A stretch of 29,890 bases of DNA, from positions 1-29,890 of the IMG/VR virus record IMGVR_UViG_3300025030_000338; one strand, given 5' to 3'. A program made the position numbers and the translations under genes. This DNA comes from a virus. Position 1 is the stretch's first letter, and every line of letters starts with the position of its first letter. A model generated the notes under the pieces. That model did no database searches. It was not told where the DNA came from and was given only the letters and a program-made list of their open reading frames with translations. This document shows, piece after piece, positions 21,303-28,578 of the stretch.

Positions 21303-21611
21303 ATGAAATTAAGATTTGCAAGATTTGAGTTCAAAAAAGAAGATTTCTGGATAGGGATATTCTGGAAGAAAAACGCATGGTGCAACGGAGAATCCCTCGA
21401 TATTTGGATTTGTCTGTATAAGCTGGTTATATTCGGAGGTTGTTATGCACTGGAGGGAGCAGCAGAGAAAAAGAAACAGAGAAGGTACGTCGTTTATTAT
21501 GGGTATGTGTTTCTTGGCCTTAATAGTCATGACTCACTCTTGTACGCGAGAGCCTCAACCAGCTCTCATGACCAAACCTATATACACACCGTACACAAGC
21601 GACGAACTTAA
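21303..21611 (+). CDS. Small aromatic-rich protein, uncertain 3' extent
   Basis: A 102-residue ORF starting at the ATG just after the second attC-like copy. The first 50 residues (RFARFEFKKEDFWIGIFWKKN...LDIWICLYKLVIFG) look like a real compact beta-rich protein of a type seen in small phage and cassette ORFs. The rest overlaps the gene at 21445 in another frame and is low quality, so the natural protein may have ended earlier and been extended by a frameshift. The ribosome binding site is weak. Confidence 0.45.
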   Translation: MKLRFARFEFKKEDFWIGIFWKKNAWCNGESLDIWICLYKLVIFGGCYALEGAAEKKKQRRYVVYYGYVFLGLNSHDSLLYARASTSSHDQTYIHTVHKRRT

Positions 21612-21660
21612 AATAATAGCTGAGAGGACATACACCAATGCAAGAGAATACCACCGATAA
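21445..21660 (+). CDS. Small single-span membrane protein
   Basis: A 71-residue protein with GGAGG 5 nt before the ATG, a basic N-terminus (RKRNREG) and one hydrophobic helix (residues about 17-31) ending near a Cys. It could be membrane anchored with its C-terminus outside; SHSC is not a good lipobox. It overlaps the neighbouring ORFs on both sides. Confidence 0.55.
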   Translation: MHWREQQRKRNREGTSFIMGMCFLALIVMTHSCTREPQPALMTKPIYTPYTSDELKIIAERTYTNAREYHR

Positions 21661-21838
21661 ATACTGCGCGGACCCATGTTGTGGTAAAGTGCTGGTACAA
21701 GGCGGTCAAGAGACCAAGTATAACTGGACTAAACGCATGTACTGCGGGAGATCGTGTGCTAGACAGCACCAAGTAGACAAAGGCAACACCACAGGCAGAA
21801 AAAATAACAGGTTTGCATACCCACAAGCACACCTGTAA
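21638..21838 (+). CDS. Small zinc-finger-like protein
   Basis: A 66-residue protein with Cys10, Cys14/15, Cys36 and Cys40 arranged as a treble-clef-like ribbon (CADPCC, then YCGRSCARQHQ). GAGAGGA lies about 10 nt before the ATG. Basic overall. Probably binds zinc and perhaps nucleic acid; the biological role is unknown. Confidence 0.6.
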   Translation: MQENTTDKYCADPCCGKVLVQGGQETKYNWTKRMYCGRSCARQHQVDKGNTTGRKNNRFAYPQAHL

Positions 21839-21852
21839 AGGCGATAAAGTTC

Positions 21853-21957
21853 TTGACAAATAAGCAATAACCAGTCAGAGTACAGCCTTCAACGAGTGAG
21901 CCTCTCGAAGAAGCTCGCCAGTTGTTATATCGAGAGGAGGTGCACATGAAAAAGTAA
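21853..21957 (+). promoter_or_regulatory. Leader region: promoter-like box, hairpin and three-codon ORF
   Basis: AAAGTTCTTGACA (-35 at 21853-21858) matches the recurrent phage promoter string, although its -10 is unclear. An 8-bp inverted repeat CCTCTCGA/TCGAGAGG (21901-21908 and 21930-21937) covers the first half of a very strong Shine-Dalgarno, which serves only the minimal ORF ATG AAA AAG TAA (21946-21957). This resembles a translation-sensitive leader. Confidence 0.45.
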
Positions 21958-21986
21958 ACCTTAAAAACCTTGTGAGGTAGAAAATC

Positions 21987-22017
21987 GGCGGCGTCCTTGG
22001 TGGGATCGCCGCCTTTT
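21987..22017 (+). terminator. Rho-independent terminator-like hairpin before the DNA polymerase
   Basis: GGCGGCG/CGCCGCC (21987-21993 and 22007-22013), a 13-nt loop and TTTT after. It lies between the minimal ORF and the polymerase gene, so it may attenuate rather than fully stop transcription. The T run is short. Confidence 0.6.
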
Positions 22018-22066
22018 CAGGTGAAACTTTCGAGTGATAGCGAGACGTAGAAAGGCGCACCACGAC

Positions 22067-24001
22067 ATGATTGATTTTAATGCGCAGGTAGTTGGATTTG
22101 ACCTCGAAACGCAGGGAGTAAGACCTGAGTACGCACTACAGCCGTGGAGAGCTGTGACAAAAGAAGCGTGGATCAGTGCGGTAGCCTACACCAAGGGCGA
22201 AGTATCTCAAGGGCAGCTCTACCCCTCCACTGAGTCGATCAAAGCTGTCCTGGAGGCGGTGGTGAAGTCTGGTGCTTACGTCTGCGGTTGGAACGTCGCA
22301 TTTGACTGCTCATGGGTGTGTGCGCTGGGTCTTGAGGATCTTGCCTTCGAGATAAAGTGGTTGGATTCTATGTTGCTCTGGCGTCATCTTGTCGTTGAAC
22401 CTGAGGGTGATGATGTACCGGCGACCAAGCGCAAGTCATATAAGCTAGAAGCAGCGATGCATGAGTTCTTCCCAGCAGAAGCAGGATTCAAAGAGTTCAA
22501 GAACTTCGCCACGCAAGACCCAGAAGAGTTGAAGCAGCTACTATTCCGCTGTAAAGAGGATACCCGCTTCGCTGTACGACTTGGTGAAATGTTCTGGCAC
22601 CAGTTGAGTCCTAAGCAGCAGCAGGCAGCACTGATTGAAGCCCGATGCATCCCGCAGATGGCGCGAGCCAATGTCCAAGGAATTTGGTCGTCAAGAGATC
22701 TTGCTGTAAAGTTGCAGGAGAAGCTGGAGGCCGAAGGCGCCGCCGCTCGTGCGTCACTGGTCGCTACTAGCCCAGAGATCGAGGGGGTGAACCTCGGGAG
22801 CCCTACGCAGTTGGCAAAACTACTGTTCGATACTTGGGGGCTCCCCTCACTGAAGCAGACCAAAGGCACCAAGACTAATCCTGAGGGGAATAGATCTACA
22901 GATAAATATGTACTTTATGAGCTGGCGTTTCAAGATGAACGAGCAAGGTTGTTGAAAGAGGTGCGGGAGGCAAAGGGTAACAACACCAAGTATGCTGTAG
23001 CCACTCAGAAGTGTTTAGACTACAATGGCGACGGCTTTATCCGGCCGCAAGCGAGGATCTTCTCAACCTACAGCTCCAGGATGACGTACAGCTCAGACCA
23101 GAAGCGTCGAGGCGACAAAGACGCCGGCACCAAGGCCGAGGCGTACCAGATTGGTGTAGCACTGCACCAGTGGAAACGAGGCAAGGACTTCAGGCGCCTG
23201 ATCCGCCCACCTGAGGGGTATAGTCTTGTTGAGCTGGACTTCGCCGGTCAGGAGTTCGGGTGGATGGCGGTGGCGTCGATGGACGAAACCATGCTGTCGC
23301 TCCGGGAGCCGGGAGAAGATGCTCACAGTTATATGGGAGCTCAGATCGCTCAGATTGACTACAAAGAACTGATTGCGAAGGTCGCGGCTGGAGATGATGA
23401 GGCGTCGTTTCAACGGAAACTCGGGAAGTTTGCCAACCTCAGTTTTCAATATCGAGTAGGACCCAAGACCGCATTAATGAAAGCACGCACCGACTACGAG
23501 ATGGACCTTGACGAAACCTTTATCAAGCAGATCCTCGCCACATACAAGGCGACATATAAAGATGTCGCAGGAGCGCCAGGTACAGTCGGCTATTGGGCTA
23601 AGGCGATCTATAAAGCCAAAATGCAGGGTTATGCTGAGACGTTTGCCGGCAGACGGGTACAGCTCAAAGGGACGTGGTCTGGTCGGGACGCATGGCCGAT
23701 GGAGAGTACCGCCATCAACTACCCGATTCAGGGGACGGGCGGGGACCAGAAATACCTTGCGCTCGCTGTAGCGAGGACGCCGGAGATGCTGCGGAGGTTT
23801 AACGGCTATACATATTTTGAGCTTCACGACGGCTTATTTTTCATTTTCCCGCACGCTATAGCTCAGAAAGCCGCCGAGGTTTTCCGTACCACACTGTCAA
23901 ACCTACCCTACAAGCAGGCATGGGGCGTCAACCTGCCGATTACCTTCCCTGTTGATGCAAAGATCAGCTCTGAGTCGTGGGGCGATCTGAAAAATATTTG
24001 A
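22067..24001 (+). CDS. DNA polymerase, family A, with 3'-5' exonuclease domain
   Basis: A 644-residue replicative polymerase. The exonuclease shows Exo I (GFDLET, Asp12/Glu14), Exo II (GWNVAFDCSW, Asp80) and an Exo III-like EDTRFAV (Asp165). Polymerase motif A is LDFAGQEFGW (Asp391), motif B RKLGKFANLSFQYRVG and motif C FELHDGLFF (His587, Asp588). Motif C has Gly where most family A enzymes have Glu, and motif B has Leu at the site of the usual Tyr/Phe (Tyr526 in T7, Phe762 in E. coli Pol I). No 5' nuclease domain. The ATG at 22067 is used; an in-frame GTG at 22034 would add 11 basic residues, and both have weak ribosome binding sites. Confidence 0.92.
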   Translation: MIDFNAQVVGFDLETQGVRPEYALQPWRAVTKEAWISAVAYTKGEVSQGQLYPSTESIKAVLEAVVKSGAYVCGWNVAFDCSWVCALGLEDLAFEIKWLDSMLLWRHLVVEPEGDDVPATKRKSYKLEAAMHEFFPAEAGFKEFKNFATQDPEELKQLLFRCKEDTRFAVRLGEMFWHQLSPKQQQAALIEARCIPQMARANVQGIWSSRDLAVKLQEKLEAEGAAARASLVATSPEIEGVNLGSPTQLAKLLFDTWGLPSLKQTKGTKTNPEGNRSTDKYVLYELAFQDERARLLKEVREAKGNNTKYAVATQKCLDYNGDGFIRPQARIFSTYSSRMTYSSDQKRRGDKDAGTKAEAYQIGVALHQWKRGKDFRRLIRPPEGYSLVELDFAGQEFGWMAVASMDETMLSLREPGEDAHSYMGAQIAQIDYKELIAKVAAGDDEASFQRKLGKFANLSFQYRVGPKTALMKARTDYEMDLDETFIKQILATYKATYKDVAGAPGTVGYWAKAIYKAKMQGYAETFAGRRVQLKGTWSGRDAWPMESTAINYPIQGTGGDQKYLALAVARTPEMLRRFNGYTYFELHDGLFFIFPHAIAQKAAEVFRTTLSNLPYKQAWGVNLPITFPVDAKISSESWGDLKNI

Positions 24002-24030
24002 CGCTCACCAATAATATTTAAATAAAGTTC

Positions 24031-24060
24031 TTTACAAAGAGATTCTTTATGTGCTACGGT
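24031..24060 (+). promoter_or_regulatory. Phage promoter of the recurrent AAAGTTCTTKAC type
   Basis: TTTACA (24031-24036), 18-nt spacer, TACGGT (24055-24060) with the extended -10 context TTATGTGC. The flanks AAAGTTCTT and TTATGTGCTA recur at 29541-29574. It lies in the gap after the DNA polymerase and would drive the nuclease block. Confidence 0.6.
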
Positions 24061-24081
24061 CTGAATCAGGAGGTATTCGTT

Positions 24082-24228
24082 ATGAACTGCCCCAGGTGCT
24101 CAGGGAGAATTGAAGAGGCGACCCGTACTTACGGGCTTATGGGTAAGATTTATGTCTACATCTCCTGCCCTTTTTGTATGTACGACGCCACAGCGGAACT
24201 TGATATCAAAGACTTCATGGAGGAGTAA
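24082..24228 (+). CDS. Small zinc-ribbon protein
   Basis: A 48-residue protein with two CxxC knuckles (CPRC at residues 3-6 and CPFC at 29-32), a minimal zinc ribbon. AGGAGG precedes the ATG. It could modulate a polymerase or bind DNA or RNA; no family is certain. The next gene starts 1 nt after the stop. Confidence 0.72.
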   Translation: MNCPRCSGRIEEATRTYGLMGKIYVYISCPFCMYDATAELDIKDFMEE

Positions 24229-24229
24229 A

Positions 24230-24367
24230 ATGCTGAGACTGAAACCTAACGGAGTGCTGGAGAAGGTCAAAGGGCCGACGGTGTTAGAACTAGATGAGAA
24301 ACTTGATTGCGCCCGACGCAGACAAAAGGAAGCACGTAAAAGAGTGCAGAAGGAGGTTGATAGGTGA
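24230..24367 (+). CDS. Small basic helical protein
   Basis: A 45-residue ORF following the zinc ribbon and overlapping the next gene (GTGA). The C-terminal half (CARRRQKEARKRVQKEVDR) is strongly basic and helical, fitting nucleic-acid binding. It carries the ribosome binding site of the nuclease gene inside its end. Confidence 0.6.
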   Translation: MLRLKPNGVLEKVKGPTVLELDEKLDCARRRQKEARKRVQKEVDR

Positions 24368-26373
24368 TCTATGCCCACCAAATAACATTCCAGCAGCTCC
24401 AAGCGTCCAAGGAGGCAGTCTGCGATCTTCAGGGCCGGATGATCGGCGGTCCTGATACCAAGATGGAATCCGACTGGACGAAGTGGGTGTTGTGGCAGAA
24501 AGCGATCCAGAAAGCCCCTGTTGGCTCAGTACCACCTGATGTTATGGCGTATTTTCAGAAGACCAAAGGACTGACAAAGGTGCCTACACGAATCGATGTT
24601 GAGGATGCAATTTTAATAACACCAGCACCACCACCATACAATATCGAAAGCCAAGGACTCCAAATGACTCAAGCCAAACCCTTCACCCCGCCAAGATTCA
24701 CATGGTCCTACACCTCAATGGCTGAGTTCCTGACCTGTCCCGCGCAGTGGGCCGCCAAGCGCTATTTCAAGACCATCAAAGATGTCGAGTCTGAGGCGAT
24801 GCGGGTCGGCAACATGATCCATGAGACAGCGGAACACTATCTGAAGTCCAAGATTGGCCAGACCTTCAAACCATCCAGCATCCACACACAGTACCTGCCG
24901 GTTGTCCAGAAATACTGCGACGCCTTGGTCGCCTCCGGCGCCGAACTGCACGTCGAGCGCGAGATGTGCTTCGACAAGCAGATGAAGGTATCAGCATGGA
25001 AGGCTTGGGACACTGTATGGGTCAGATCGAAAGCGGACGTACTTGCCCGAAAAGACCAGCGCCTCTCGATTGTAGATTGGAAAGGTTTGGCACTAGACAC
25101 ACCACTACCCACCCCAACTGGGTGGACAACTATGGGTGATGTGTGTGAGGGAGATAAAGTTTTCGGTGCCGACGGCAAACCGTGCACTGTTACCGGGAAA
25201 TCTAAAATAAAAAATTTACCTTGTTATGAGTTGACCTTTTGTGATGGATCTACAATAACATCCGATTGTGAGCACCTATGGGAAGTTCGGGAGCGTACAA
25301 GCAAAAATGTATATAAACCTAGAATAGTATCCGCCCACGATTTATGTGCTCTAACTGAATTTAAGAAGCTAAATGTGCGTTTATCACAACCACTACTGCC
25401 CGTCGGCGAACCAAGTGGCTTACCCTTCTATACTATCGGGTGCTGGCTTGGAGACGGCAAACACACAGACGGCTCGATTAGCAAAGGCGACCAAGGTATA
25501 TTCGACCACATTATTGAAGAGGGCCTGTTTGTAAAAGAGCCTCAGAAGTGTATAGAAGGTAAGTGCCCTACGCGGACGGTTATCGGGCTTAGAACGCTAC
25601 TTGGCAAAGAAGGATTACTTGGGAATAAACACATCCCAGCGAGGTGGCTCAGATTTTCGTATGAGGATAGGGTAGCGCTCCTCCAAGGTTTAATGGACAC
25701 TGATGGGTCATGGAACTTTACACGGACGCAAGCAGTATTTTGTACTGTGAACAAATCTTTCGCTGACGAAGTTTTTGAGTTATTGGTGACTCTAGGCCAA
25801 CGCCCTACCATACACACTATTGATGGTTTTGGTTTCGGAAAAGCGGTCAGATCATATGATATAACATTCACCCCCATAGGACTCACACCATTTCGGGCAA
25901 GTATTAAAAAAGAGAAGTTTGAAAAGTACCCTTCTAAAAACCCTCGTACGTATCGCCAGATCAAGTCGGTAAAGTTGGTGCGCTCTGTACCGACCCAGTG
26001 CATCAAGGTGGACTCTTCCGACAGCATGTATTTGTGCGGAAAAGCGATGATCCCCACGCACAACACAGGCAAGTATAAAGAAGACTTCCTCCAGCTCAAG
26101 ATGTTCGCAGTGTTCGCTGCTCTGACCCCAGGCTTTGAGGACGTTCAGGAGTTCGACCCGAAGTTTATCTTCACCAAAGAGGCAGCACCCAAAAACATTC
26201 TGCGTCTGCCCGAGCCGATAAAGAGGAGTGAACTCAAAGGTGTACTCGGGGAGATCCTCGGCGTGGTGCGTAGGATGGAGGCTGCCTGGGAGGGTGGTAA
26301 TTTTCCCGCAAAGCGGAACGGGTTGTGCCGCAATTACTGCGCAAATACGGACTGCGCACATTGCGGCGGTTAG
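24364..26373 (+). CDS. RecB/Cas4-like PD-(D/E)XK nuclease interrupted by an intein
   Basis: A 669-codon ORF starting at GTG with GGAGG 7 nt upstream. Residues 1-100 form a separate N-terminal part of unknown role. The nuclease follows: SYTSMAEFLTCP (about 115-126), GNMIHETAEHY (His153), an RSKADV acidic motif (Asp225) and the catalytic SIVDWK-TGK split by the intein between Lys240 and Thr568. Cys125 and the C-terminal cluster CRNYCANTDCAHC suggest a 4Fe-4S cluster as in AddB and Cas4 nucleases. After splicing the protein has 342 residues. It probably processes DNA ends in recombination or replication. An internal ATG at residue 101 could also give a nuclease-only form. Confidence 0.85.
   Translation: MIYAHQITFQQLQASKEAVCDLQGRMIGGPDTKMESDWTKWVLWQKAIQKAPVGSVPPDVMAYFQKTKGLTKVPTRIDVEDAILITPAPPPYNIESQGLQMTQAKPFTPPRFTWSYTSMAEFLTCPAQWAAKRYFKTIKDVESEAMRVGNMIHETAEHYLKSKIGQTFKPSSIHTQYLPVVQKYCDALVASGAELHVEREMCFDKQMKVSAWKAWDTVWVRSKADVLARKDQRLSIVDWKGLALDTPLPTPTGWTTMGDVCEGDKVFGADGKPCTVTGKSKIKNLPCYELTFCDGSTITSDCEHLWEVRERTSKNVYKPRIVSAHDLCALTEFKKLNVRLSQPLLPVGEPSGLPFYTIGCWLGDGKHTDGSISKGDQGIFDHIIEEGLFVKEPQKCIEGKCPTRTVIGLRTLLGKEGLLGNKHIPARWLRFSYEDRVALLQGLMDTDGSWNFTRTQAVFCTVNKSFADEVFELLVTLGQRPTIHTIDGFGFGKAVRSYDITFTPIGLTPFRASIKKEKFEKYPSKNPRTYRQIKSVKLVRSVPTQCIKVDSSDSMYLCGKAMIPTHNTGKYKEDFLQLKMFAVFAALTPGFEDVQEFDPKFIFTKEAAPKNILRLPEPIKRSELKGVLGEILGVVRRMEAAWEGGNFPAKRNGLCRNYCANTDCAHCGG
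25084..26064 (+). mobile_element. Class 3 intein with LAGLIDADG homing endonuclease
   Basis: Residues 241-567 (327 aa) of the nuclease ORF. The block A region LALDTPLPTPTGW starts with Gly instead of the Cys or Ser nucleophile. The class 3 WCT set is complete: Trp306 in block B (CEHLW), Cys546 in block F (QCIKVD) and Thr568 as the first residue after the intein. Block G is MIPTHN. The endonuclease has both motifs, TIGCWLGDG (about 357-365) and LLQGLMDTDG (about 439-448). It sits exactly in the catalytic DWK-TGK motif. Base composition is more AT-rich than in the exteins, consistent with separate origin. Confidence 0.88.
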
Positions 26374-26421
26374 ATCATAATCTCGCTGGTGACGTAACCA
26401 CATCATTTTAGGAGGATCAAA

Positions 26422-26871
26422 GTGAACAATATTGAATATGGAAACAGACTGATTCGGCTCGGCAAGCTGATGAAAAATGAAAAGACAAAACTTAAAGACC
26501 TCGTACATGCATCTTTAGACTGCGGTTTAATTTACACGTATGGGCTGACCCCACAACCGCATGTGAGTGTTGAGTTAGATTTGAATGGGCCAGATGTGCC
26601 GCCCCCACACCTCGAAGAGATAACTGGCAAAATTAGGGACATACCGGTCAAGTCACTGGTTCCGGTGATCGACCAGGTACGGATTGCGGCTGCTACATTC
26701 GAGAGGACTACCGGTAAAAAGCCAGTGAGCGTCTATCTCGGCTATTCGGAGTGGGCAGACCTCAAAAGTTCCGATTGGGCACGACAACAGTATGTCGAAA
26801 CTCGGGAACCGACGGCGGACGGCAAACGCATTTACGTGGTAACGCAGAACTCACATCTTGTGGTTGCATAA
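26422..26871 (+). CDS. Unknown protein after the nuclease
   Basis: A 149-residue protein starting at GTG (AGGAGG 7 nt upstream). N-terminal helix, then a stretch with PHVSVELDLNG, and a C-terminal part (KPVSVYLGYSEWADLKSSDWARQQY...IYVVTQNSHLVV) with alternating strands. No family recognised; a small alpha/beta protein. Confidence 0.65.
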   Translation: MNNIEYGNRLIRLGKLMKNEKTKLKDLVHASLDCGLIYTYGLTPQPHVSVELDLNGPDVPPPHLEEITGKIRDIPVKSLVPVIDQVRIAAATFERTTGKKPVSVYLGYSEWADLKSSDWARQQYVETREPTADGKRIYVVTQNSHLVVA

Positions 26872-26890
26872 AATCACCTGTGGAGGGTAC

Positions 26891-27304
26891 ATGGAAAATC
26901 TTAAAACAGTCGGCGACTATATTCGCAAACTACAAGAGTTCCCAGAAGAATGGCCTGTAAATGTCTCTACACCCGCAGGCGGTGGAGTTGCTATCGAACA
27001 CCGTGAAATAAAAGGAAATCCGGTTGTCGCAATTTTCGGTAGCAACGGTGGACGGTTCGGAGAGAACCCTTTAACCGAACAAGAGTACATGAATAAGTCC
27101 GGCCAGTTTATGAGTATGTGGAATAACCCGCGCTACTCTTACACATCCATTCACGGCGACCATAGGATGTACCATCCGTCCGGACAAAACGATACTTGCT
27201 ATGGTACACATTTTGACCGCCGTGTTGTTGAGCGTATGGTGTCAGAAGGGCTAATACCTGCCGACAAAGTTGACGTTGAGCGGGTGCGACATTGTGAGGC
27301 ATAA
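26891..27304 (+). CDS. Unknown protein ending in an attC-like signature
   Basis: A 137-residue protein. The ATG at 26891 has GGAGGG 3 nt upstream and is preferred over 26858. It opens with a helix typical of small phage proteins (LKTVGDYIRKLQEFPEEWPVNVS), followed by a Gly-rich segment and a His/Tyr-rich region. The TAA lies in GCATAACGGCTTGAG, the same stop-in-TAAC pattern as the attC-like sites, but without a complete 3' arm. Confidence 0.65.
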   Translation: MENLKTVGDYIRKLQEFPEEWPVNVSTPAGGGVAIEHREIKGNPVVAIFGSNGGRFGENPLTEQEYMNKSGQFMSMWNNPRYSYTSIHGDHRMYHPSGQNDTCYGTHFDRRVVERMVSEGLIPADKVDVERVRHCEA

Positions 27305-27348
27305 CGGCTTGAGGTCGCCATGAAAATAAAAGATAAAAAATAAATCAG

Positions 27349-27516
27349 ATGGTGGATGTGTGCGAAAAGGGGTGCCCGAATCGTCCGTGTTACTGGCCCA
27401 GACAAAACCCAGGCTCATTCGTTCAAGGTCGCGGATACAGGAGTTACAGGGATAAACGCGACAAAGAGTACATCTGCGGGACTCGAAACATCCACGGGTG
27501 CCCAGACGATTATTGA
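27349..27516 (+). CDS. Small cysteine-rich protein
   Basis: A 55-residue ORF with Cys at 5, 9, 14, 43 and 51 (CEKGCPNRPCYWPR, then CGTRNIHGC), suggesting a zinc site. There is no good ribosome binding site at the ATG. A seven-codon ORF just upstream (ATG at 27320 after GAGGT) could couple translation. Confidence 0.5.
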   Translation: MVDVCEKGCPNRPCYWPRQNPGSFVQGRGYRSYRDKRDKEYICGTRNIHGCPDDY

Positions 27517-27557
27517 TAGCAGCTTTTAAATCACAAGCAAGCGAAGCGGAGTCGGAA

Positions 27558-27614
27558 ATGAGTAATATAACGATCAAGCGTTGGTTATGCCGGCGCTGCA
27601 AATTAAGGAGGTAG
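27558..27614 (+). CDS. Tiny 18-residue ORF coupled to the next gene
   Basis: Reads MSNITIKRWLCRRCKLRR with GGAG nearby upstream. Its last codons are the Shine-Dalgarno (AGGAGG) of the gene at 27617. It could be a leader peptide; weak support. Confidence 0.3.
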   Translation: MSNITIKRWLCRRCKLRR

Positions 27615-27616
27615 TC

Positions 27617-27934
27617 ATGGCAGCAATTACAGTACTAGTCGAATACGAGGATACAACGACCATCCCGTCATTTAACGCTGGGATGGAAGTTCTTGGCGGG
27701 AAAATCACCCGCGTCCAATTTTCTAACCTTTTCGCTGAACTTGATTTAACGGTTCCGGTGCGCCAAAAAATCTTGATACTGCTTGACCAAATGGAAGAGT
27801 CAAACGACAAAGTATGTAAAGAGATTTCAGGGTCTGAAACCATATCAGAAGACGATGCCTGGCAGTTTAACGGACTTGCCATGACGAATAATGCAATCAG
27901 AGAAGTTCGCAAACGGATAATTGAACTGTTCTGA
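27617..27934 (+). CDS. Small acidic protein, unknown
   Basis: A 105-residue protein with AAGGAGG 5 nt before the ATG, preferred over 27581. The N-terminal beta stretch AAITVLVEYEDTTTIPSFNAGMEVLGGKITRVQF leads into helices with an acidic middle. It resembles no family I can name. Followed after 3 nt by an attC-like opening. Confidence 0.65.
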   Translation: MAAITVLVEYEDTTTIPSFNAGMEVLGGKITRVQFSNLFAELDLTVPVRQKILILLDQMEESNDKVCKEISGSETISEDDAWQFNGLAMTNNAIREVRKRIIELF

Positions 27935-28114
27935 TCAGCATAACGCTTGAGGGTCAAACGGGAGCGAAGCGAAACTGATTGCAGCGTATGGCTATGGTGC
28001 GCTGTTGAACGGAGGAACAGTCGCTGTGGTGCTCCTTGGTTTAAATCCACATAACGCTAACGGTTAGCCGATAGGCGGGTTATGCCCGCCAATTCTTCAT
28101 CATGGAGGTAGGTT
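27935..28114 (+). other. Gene-poor stretch with degenerate attC-like boxes
   Basis: GCATAAC (27938-27944) followed by GCTTGAG, and 134 nt later GTTATGC (28079-28085), are perfectly complementary 7-nt boxes, as in the outer boxes of a long attC. The arms between them do not pair well. A second ACATAAC lies at 28049-28055, and a strong local hairpin GGCGGG/CCCGCC lies at 28074-28090. A GCGAAGCG motif lies at 27963-27970. No convincing ORF. Possibly two decayed sites or a lost cassette. Confidence 0.45.
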
Positions 28115-28384
28115 GTGATTGATAAATTTTGGGAGCCAGTGGCAGACCTCGAACTGATGGTACTCGACCTGGACAGCGAGCCCATGAAAGATGACCCCGA
28201 AGATCCGCAAGAATATGGGTGTGTGGTAATAGGTTTTGATCTGACCGACCCTGAAGGCTGCCGGTCGATCCTGACTATCACAGCAGATAACGACCGAGAG
28301 GCAGACGTAGAATTTGCAAAACTGATAATCAAAGGTTTGCAGGCTCTCATACCATCTGAAACACCAAACAGGAGGAAACAATGA
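28115..28384 (+). CDS. Unknown small acidic protein upstream of the KTSC gene
   Basis: An 89-residue protein starting at GTG with GGAGG 6 nt upstream. Acidic N-terminal part (LELMVLDLDSEPMKDDPEDPQEYG), then a beta-alpha segment (CRSILTITADNDREADVEFAKLIIKGLQAL). Overlaps the next start by 4 nt. Function unknown. Confidence 0.65.
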   Translation: MIDKFWEPVADLELMVLDLDSEPMKDDPEDPQEYGCVVIGFDLTDPEGCRSILTITADNDREADVEFAKLIIKGLQALIPSETPNRRKQ

Positions 28385-28578
28385 CAACCTACGAACCAGT
28401 AAACTCAGGGCATGTCGCAGCGATGGCATGGGAGGACGAAACCATGCTTGTCCGATTTAAGTCAGGCGATGAGTACGCTTATCACGGGATATCCTTCGAC
28501 ACTTTTGAAGCAATCAAGGAAGCACCTTCGGTCGGCAAGGCGCTCAATGCCTGCGGCGTGAGAGGTAATAAGATATGA
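28381..28578 (+). CDS. KTSC domain protein
   Basis: A 65-residue protein matching the KTSC domain end to end: NSGHVAAMAWEDETMLVRFKSGDEYAYHGISFDTFEAI and then SVGKALN. The domain is common in phages and bacteria, often fused to lysyl-tRNA synthetase or nucleic-acid proteins; its function is not settled. AGGAGG precedes the ATG, and it overlaps its neighbours on both sides. Confidence 0.82.
   Translation: MTTYEPVNSGHVAAMAWEDETMLVRFKSGDEYAYHGISFDTFEAIKEAPSVGKALNACGVRGNKI

Noticed and set aside
27298-27320. GCATAACGGCTTGAG at the end of the gene at 26891 as a full attC site
   Set aside because: The 5' opening matches, but no complementary 3' arm with GTTA was found within about 150 nt.
27568-27590. 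TAAC...GTTATGC pair as another attC site
   Set aside because: Only 12 nt separate the boxes, no inner stem forms, and the stretch may be coding for a tiny ORF.
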